Source: Tragulus kanchil
Lineage: Eukaryota > Chordata > Mammalia > Artiodactyla > Tragulidae
NCBI GenBank assembly: GCA_022376925.1
Contig: JAIOJX010000005.1
Location: forward strand, 91,981,001 to 92,045,000
Length of the DNA: 64,000 nucleotides
Direction of reading: 5' to 3'
In this document: piece after piece, positions 57,953 through 64,000 of the stretch
How the letters are laid out: every line of letters begins with the position of its first letter
How positions within the stretch are numbered: position 1 is the first letter of the stretch
Made by a program: the position numbers and the translations under genes
The notes under the pieces: model-generated
Told to the model about the DNA's origin: nothing
The model's database searches: none
What the model saw: the letters and a program-made list of their open reading frames with translations, nothing else

Positions 57953-60206
57953 AGATCTTTGTCCAAGCTGGACACTGTTGATTTATCCAAGTGACAAAAC
58001 ATTAGCTTATTTTTTTTCCTTCTTGGAGTCCCCTTTGCTTTTTGTAACTCACAGTACAGCTCCTCTCAGTAAGCTCTCTGATAGGACTCAGTAGGGATCA
58101 AGGACTTGTTTTATTTTTCTGGAAAAAAAAAAAAACTCCTTAAAGCATAGAAACAGTTCTTGCAAATAGGGGCCAGATAATGCACCACAGAGATGGATCG
58201 GCATGCTGGATGTGGCTTGCTGGGCACGTGCAGTGGCTGCTTTTTCAGCTGGTTCTGGGACTGGAAGCTAAATTTGGTTTGTGTCATTGTTTTAAACTGC
58301 AAACCGCTTCTTATGCTGCCAGATACGCCTCTTGTTTGTGCATTCATTTGTGTTTCACTGTCTCCAAAATAAACCTGTCTCTTCAAATCAGGAAATCTTC
58401 CACCAAGCCAAAAAGAAAAAAAACACAATGAGGGATGATGATAGAAGGCCAGCTAGACTGTCTTTCACATGATGATGTGCCCGTTTCCGCTTCAGTGGTT
58501 TTTGTCATTTTGCTGAAAGTGCCCATGTTGGCATTAGGTTGGAGCAACACCATAGGTTCTTTGGTTGGCCCTCAAGGTGGCTTTTGAAGGTCAATGATGT
58601 TTAGCCATTGACCTTGCATACCCTTCAGTCAGTATGCTGCTTTCTTCTGTGAGATCTAATGCTTTGTTTCACCAGTAATTAAACAAGAAAGTAAAATTTC
58701 CAAAGCTCCTGGATCCAGGATCTGTTAGGGTGGATGTGTAGGAAGGGCAGGGGGCAGGACAGCAGTTTGGCCCACCCTGACATTTACAAAAGTCCTCATA
58801 TTTTCACTTTTTGCCTATAAACTGGATTAGATGTATAAAACCACAGACAGAGACTTGAAAGCAGGCATTAATCTTATGCCCCATTCTGCTTCTAATGTAC
58901 TTTAATGTTTATAAAACTATAATTATCTCTAAAATAGCAGACACTTGTGGTCTTGTTATGGTAAAGGTTTTAATTATTCAAGGGAATATTTAAAACACTC
59001 GATAAGCTTTGTCACCTTATTTTGTGTTTGTTTTTAAATAAATAAGGAAACTCAAATATTGGAAAAAAAGTCCTGCACAAAGACCAAAAGCCCCTCTGAT
59101 AGATCTTTGTCCAAGCTGGACACTGTTGATTTATCCAAGTGACAAAACATTAGCTTATTTTTTCCTTCTTGGAGTCCCTTTGCTTTTGTAACTCACAGTA
59201 CAGCTCCTCTCAGTAAGCTCTCTGATAGGACTCAGTAGGGATCAAGGACTTGTTTTATTTTTCTGGAAAAAAAAAACTCCTTAAAGCATAGAAACAGTTC
59301 TTGCAAATAGGGGCCAGATAATGCACCACAGAGATGGATCGGCATGCTGGATGTGGCTTGCTGGGCACGTGCAGTGGCTGCTTTTTCAGCTGGTTCTGGG
59401 ACTGGAAGCTAAATTTGGTTTGTGTCATTGTTTTAAACTGCAAACCGCTTCTTATGCTGCCAGATACGCCTCTTGTTTGTGCATTCATTTGTGTTTCACT
59501 GTCTCCAAAATAAACCTGTCTCTTCAAATCAGGAAATCTTCCACCAAGCCAAAAAGAAAAAAAACACAATGAGGGATGATGATAGAAGGCCAGCTAGACT
59601 GTCTTTCACATGATGATGTGCCCGTTTCCGCTTCAGTGGTTTTTGTCATTTTGCTGAAAGTGCCCATGTTGGCATTAGGTTGGAGCAACACCATAGGTTC
59701 TTTGGTTGGCCCTCAAGGTGGCTTTTGAAGGTCAATGATGTTTAGCCATTGACCTTGCATACCCTTCAGTCAGTATGCTGCTTTCTTCTGTGAGATCTAA
59801 TGCTTTGTTTCACCAGTAATTAAACAAGAAAGTAAAATTTCCAAAGCTCCTGGATCCAGGATCTGTTAGGGTGGATGTGTAGGAAGGGCAGGGGGCAGGA
59901 CAGCAGTTTGGCCCACCCTGACATTTACAAAAGTCCTCATATTTTCACTTTTTGCCTATAAACTGGATTAGATGTATAAAACCACAGACAGAGACTTGAA
60001 AGCAGGCATTAATCTTATGCCCCATTCTGCTTCTAATGTACTTTAATGTTTATAAAACTATAATTATCTCTAAAATAGCAGACACTTGTGGTCTTGTTAT
60101 GGTAAAGGTTTTAATTATTCAAGGGAATATTTAAAACACTCGATAAGCTTTGTCACCTTATTTTGTGTTTGTTTTTTTAAATAAATAAGGAAACTCAAAT
60201 ATTGGA
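57953..60206. repeat. Tandem duplication D19 (period 1141-1148)
   Basis: Copies lie at 57953-59063 and 59101-60206, with a 37-base linker at 59064-59100. All 7 bases lost by the right copy fall in homopolymers within its first 200 bases (T-run, 'cccctttgctttttg', A-run). The left copy's right end has shorter T's in 'gtttgtttttaaa'. Confidence 0.95.
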
Positions 60207-62204
60207 TGCTGCTTCTCTTCACCTCCGAAAGGTCCCACCCTGGGCATTGTATCTTCTTTTAAAGAAAAGCATTGGAGCAGAATAAACTAAAGCAGCAGAG
60301 CCTCATGGGTTTGGGTGGAGGGTGGGAAGTGGGTACCAAATCAGATAAACCAGAGCTAAAGTCCTAGAGAGATGTCGCGTGGTACCCTGCAAGTGACAGG
60401 CCCAGACGGAGGACACACCACTTAGACAGGGACCTCTGCATTGCCTTGAGTTCCCTTCCTTACCTCACCTTAGCTTTCAGGATGTTACTGTGCCAACATC
60501 TTAGCTTATTAGCACACGAGGTCCCCCGGGCCTGGCCCCTGACCACCGTTCAGTTCTTTTTCCCTCCATGCTTCTGCCCAGAGCCTGTGCTTTGAGTTCA
60601 AGACTTAAAACTACCACAAGGATGCTGTTGAACACTTCCAGGTCTTCGTATTCCTGTTTCTCCGGCCTGAATTGCCCCCTCCCTTCTCTCCCCACAACAC
60701 GTACCAAGGAAACTCTTCTCCATCCCTCATAGATTACCCTGCATTCTATACCTGTAGACCCAGGAAGAAGCTTGGGAATAGTTCTATTAATCATGAGGTG
60801 ATAATCTTGGCTTTACCTGCCCTCTTCTTGAGGGATCGGCTGTATTTTAGTCATCATTTTATCCCTGGTTTATAGCTCAGTGCATGGCATGTGGCAGATT
60901 CAATAATGAACAAATGCATAAATAAACAAAGCAGACCAGAAGCCTGTTAGAAATGGAGAATCTTGGGCCCCATGCCAGACCTGCCAAATCATAATATGCA
61001 TTCTAACAAATCCTAGGAAGATACATGCTCCTGGATCCAGGATCTGTTAGGGTGGATGTGTAGGAAGGGCAGGGGGCAGGACAGCAGTTTGGCCCACCCT
61101 GACATTTACAAAAGTCCTCATATTTTCACTTTTTGCCTATAAACTGGATTAGATGTATAAAACCACAGACAGAGACTTGAAAGCAGGCATTAATCTTATG
61201 CCCCATTCTGCTTCTAATGTACTTTAATGTTTATAAAACTATAATTATCTCTAAAATAGCAGACACTTGTGGTCTTGTTATGGTAAAGGTTTTAATTATT
61301 CAAGGGAATATTTAAAACACTCGATAAGCTTTGTCACCTTATTTTGTGTTTGTTTTTTTAAATAAATAAGGAAACTCAAATATTGGATGCTGCTTCTCTT
61401 CACCTCCGAAAGGTCCCACCCTGGGCATTGTATCTTCTTTTAAAGAAAAGCATTGGAGCAGAATAAACTAAAGCAGCAGAGCCTCATGGGTTTGGGTGGA
61501 GGGTGGGAAGTGGGTACCAAATCAGATAAACCAGAGCTAAAGTCCTAGAGAGATGTCGCCGTGGTACCCTGCAAGTGACAGGCCCAGACGGAGGACACAC
61601 CACTTAGACAGGGGACCTCTGCATTGCCTTGAGTTCCCTTCCTTACCTCACCTTAGCTTTCAGGATGTTACTGTGCCAACATCTTAGCTTATTAGCACAC
61701 GAGGTCCCCCGGGCCTGGCCCCTGACCACCGTTCAGTTCTTTTTCCCTCCATGCTTCTGCCCAGAGCCTGTGCTTTGAGTTCAAGACTTAAAACTACCAC
61801 AAGGATGCTGTTGAACACTTCCAGGTCTTCGTATTCCTGTTTCTCCGGCCTGAATTGCCCCCTCCCTTCTCTCCCCACAACACGTACCAAGGAAACTCTT
61901 CTCCATCCCTCATAGATTACCCTGCATTCTATACCTGTAGACCCAGGAAGAAGCTTGGGAATAGTTCTATTAATCATGAGGTGATAATCTTGGCTTTACC
62001 TGCCCTCTTCTTGAGGGATCGGCTGTATTTTAGTCATCATTTTATCCCTGGTTTATAGCTCAGTGCATGGCATGTGGCAGATTCAATAATGAACAAATGC
62101 ATAAATAAACAAAGCAGACCAGAAGCCTGTTAGAAATGGAGAATCTTGGGCCCCATGCCAGACCTGCCAAATCATAATATGCATTCTAACAAATCCTAGG
62201 AAGA
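59846..62204. repeat. Tandem duplication D20 (period 1181-1183)
   Basis: Copies lie at 59846-61020 and 61027-62204. The left copy lacks one C ('gtcgcgtgg' versus 'gtcgccgtgg') and one G ('gacaggga' versus 'gacagggga'), both in its right half. The first 360 bases are also in D19, so they occur three times (58705, 59846, 61027). Confidence 0.95.
60207..61020. other. Unassigned non-coding sequence (also at 61388-62204)
   Basis: This is the most GC-rich unique stretch outside L1. I checked it for exon-like frames: the 97-codon minus ORF (60501-60794) and 67-codon plus ORF (60672) show no domain. The end ('cagtgcatggcatgtggcag', 'caataatgaacaaatgc') resembles a MIR or L2 tail. Confidence 0.5.
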
Positions 62205-62898
62205 ACTGATTGCACATTAAAGTTTGAGTAAAGGTAATCCACCTTACCGTGATTTCTTACTTTCATAAAAATCTGAAAGATTTAACTGTCCAGGGCTCTG
62301 GGCTTGGTAATCATGAATGTACCTGCCCTGCACCACACTGATACATGCACATGTGTCTGTGTGCATGCTCAAACACTTCCATTCTTGCCTCCTCACCCAA
62401 GAGACCATAAGGGAACTCTTGGCATTCTCTCAGTATTCCTCTCCTCACCCAGCATGAGGCTATGCCAGAGTAGGTACTCGGTACAAATCTTTGCAAAAAA
62501 TTAAGAGCCACTGAAGAAAATAATTTTTATAAAACTGTATCAATAATAGACAATGTCAAAACTGTCAGGTCTGAGGCTATTGGGAAGGAGACTAAGGTAA
62601 ATTACCTTGCCTCTAGGAAGCATCGAGTGAAATATAAATTCTTAGTCAACACTACTGACAACTCTCTCCAACTTGGCCCTCAGCTTCCACCACTGTCCTT
62701 GACAGGACATCTGGTAGTCCATTAACATCACGTTTCCTGATACACATTCTCTATTTAACTTTCCTGAATCTTGTCATACCTAGAGATTTGCTGCTGTTCA
62801 ACCACCATATTCTTCCTTGGGACCCTCAGGAAATGCTTGTCTCTCTCACTTCATCCCACATTCCTTGTGTTCATACTTTGCAGTTCAATTGCCTCAAG
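62205..62898. other. Unassigned non-coding sequence
   Basis: Nothing recognised; the right part is duplicated by D21. Confidence 0.6.
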
Positions 62899-63237
62899 TG
62901 TTAATGCTGAATTATGTTGTGGCCACAATCCTTAGTGTGATGAGATTTGGACGTGGTGCCATTGGGAGGAAATCGGGTTTGGATGAGGTCAGGTAGGTGG
63001 AGTCCCATGGTGGGGTTAATGCCCTAATCAGGTACTAATCTGGGAATAGAGAGGCCTGAGCTCCCACTATTACCCAACATGTGAGTTTACAAGGAAGATG
63101 GCTCCCTTTTCAGCTCAATCATGCTGATTTCTTGATCCCAGACATCCAGCATCCAGAACTATGAGAAATAAATTTCCCTTCATTAAACTACCCAGTCTTT
63201 GGTATTCTGATATAACAGCCTGAATGGAATAAGACAG
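62899..63237 (+). mobile_element. MLT1-like (MaLR) solo LTR, diverged
   Basis: The ordered phrases 'cacaatccttagtgtgatg', 'gtgccattgggaggaaatcg', 'ggttaatgccctaatc', 'ccagaactatgagaaataaa', 'ctacccagtctttggtattc' and 'acagcctgaatggaataaga' follow the MLT1/MaLR LTR layout, including an AATAAA at the expected place. No internal retroviral sequence flanks it, so it is a solo LTR. Old and without coding capacity. Confidence 0.75.
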
Positions 63238-63563
63238 AGATGAATGGGAGAGGAACAGTGTGAGAGAAACAATAAAGTGTTTTGTGGTTTATGATTTCTT
63301 TTAGATAGGACACACACAAGCACACAAAAGAGTTGATGCCAAGTAAATGTACCTGTTTTTATTACTCACTAGGTAGACCACAACATGTATGCACATGAAC
63401 TAACTAATGAGGAGCAGGAGAAGCAAGCAAAATTAAGTGGACAATATTTTTTATTTTACTTCTGTGGAAAAATATTCCATAGGAAGATAAAATCTGATAC
63501 CACAGCAATGGGAAAAGGAATTGCTAAAGGAAAGTAGTAGAAGTTGGAGAGAAACACTAGCTT
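63238..63563. other. Unassigned non-coding sequence
   Basis: Nothing recognised; AT-rich, no ORF of note. Confidence 0.6.
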
Positions 63564-64000
63564 TGCCAGAGTAGGTACTCGGTACAAATCTTTGCAAAAA
63601 ATTAAGAGCCACTGAAGAAAATAATTTTTATAAAACTGTATCAATAATAGACAATGTCAAAACTGTCAGGTCTGAGGCTATTGGGAAGGAGACTAAGGTA
63701 AATTACCTTGCCTCTAGGAAGCATCGAGTGAAATATAAATTCTTAGTCAACACTACTGACAACTCTCTCAACTTGGCCCTCAGCTTCCACCACTGTCCTT
63801 GACAGGACATCTGGTAGTCCATTAACATCACGTTTCCTGATACACATTCTCTATTTAACTTTCCTGAATCTTGTCATACCTAGAGATTTGCTGCTGTTCA
63901 ACCACCATATTCTTCCTTGGGACCCTCAGGAAATGCTTGTCTCTCTCACTTCATCCCACATTCCTTGTGTTCATACTTTGCAGTTCAATTGCCTCAAGTG

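Larger units (their letters stand above)
62463..64000. repeat. Tandem duplication D21 (period 1101), right copy cut by window edge
   Basis: Copies lie at 62463-63563 and 63564-64000 onward. The visible 437 bases of the right copy match except for 'ctctctcaacttgg' versus 'ctctctccaacttgg'. The unit would include the whole LTR at 62.9 kb, so a second LTR copy is predicted just beyond the window. Confidence 0.93.

Noticed and set aside
60207..61020. Exon or promoter in the GC-richer stretch
   Set aside because: No open frame with protein-like content bounded by convincing splice sites, and no CpG cluster.
62899..63237. Part of an active endogenous retrovirus
   Set aside because: Only a diverged non-autonomous LTR is present; no gag, pol or env sequence is nearby.
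188..63644. The many 60-130-codon ORFs outside L1 and BovB as host genes
   Set aside because: None shows a recognisable domain, and many recur only because of the duplications or lie inside SINE bodies. Sizes fit chance.
1..64000. A satellite array or CRISPR-like repeat system
   Set aside because: Each unit occurs only two or three times, units differ completely from locus to locus, and there are no short regular repeats with spacers.
1..64000. A novel biological tandem-duplication mechanism with a 1.1-kb ruler
   Set aside because: Differences concentrated at joins, homopolymer errors and lack of divergence point to assembly. Kept as the top finding because reads could still overturn this.

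Overview
This window is repeat-rich, non-coding DNA from a ruminant genome. Three things support that: tRNA-headed Bov-tA SINEs (41.9, 48.4, 51.9 and 52.5 kb), a BovB (RTE-type) LINE on the minus strand (25.7-26.8 kb), and abundant L1 of the cetartiodactyl type. A second SINE family looks CHR-derived (tRNA head, then an unusual body, then an AAATA-type tail). It occurs at least six times, some copies with near-perfect target-site duplications (TSDs), so it was active fairly recently in this lineage. A tragulid (chevrotain-like) source is possible but is only a guess. I see no host protein-coding gene, exon, functional RNA gene or CRISPR array. The long ORFs all belong to L1 elements.

Layout. 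0-4 kb: old MIR/L2-like debris. 4.2-8.85 kb: an old antisense L1 carrying a younger, 5'-truncated antisense L1 with a 14-bp TSD. 8.9-9.15 kb: a SINE. 9.797-20.17 kb: a full-length-type sense L1 (5'UTR, ORF1, ORF2, 3'UTR) with a 13-bp TSD and a 52-bp 3' transduction. It is dead: ORF1 and ORF2 carry frameshifts and stops, and ORF2 has a large internal deletion. 20-25.6 kb: unassigned sequence. 25.6-28.3 kb: a three-level nest, a SINE inside BovB inside an old L1. 28-38 kb: mostly unassigned, with MIR and (CA)n/(GT)n. 38-54 kb: SINEs, MIRs, an L2-like piece, and an 0.8-kb SINE-plus-flank segment that recurs at 40.0 and 48.4 kb, the second copy within a 15-bp TSD. 52.6 and 56.0 kb: two tiny L1 3'-end insertions with TSDs. 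62.9-63.2 kb: an MLT1-like solo LTR.

The strongest signal is structural. At 22 places the sequence repeats itself directly, almost identically, with a period of 0.90-1.19 kb, regardless of what the underlying DNA is. About 23 kb of the 64 kb is redundant. Where copies differ, the differences cluster at the right end of the left copy and the left end of the right copy, often in homopolymers. That is what overlapping contig ends joined without merging would produce. I therefore read these as probable assembly artefacts rather than a biological system. Collapsing them leaves about 41 kb in which the L1, BovB and nested elements become colinear. Real biology remains underneath: L1 and probable SINE 3' transductions, micro-insertions and nested retroelements.

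All similarity statements come from reading the sequence and from remembered repeat families; no search was run. Boundaries are usually good to a few bases where a TSD is visible and to tens of bases elsewhere.
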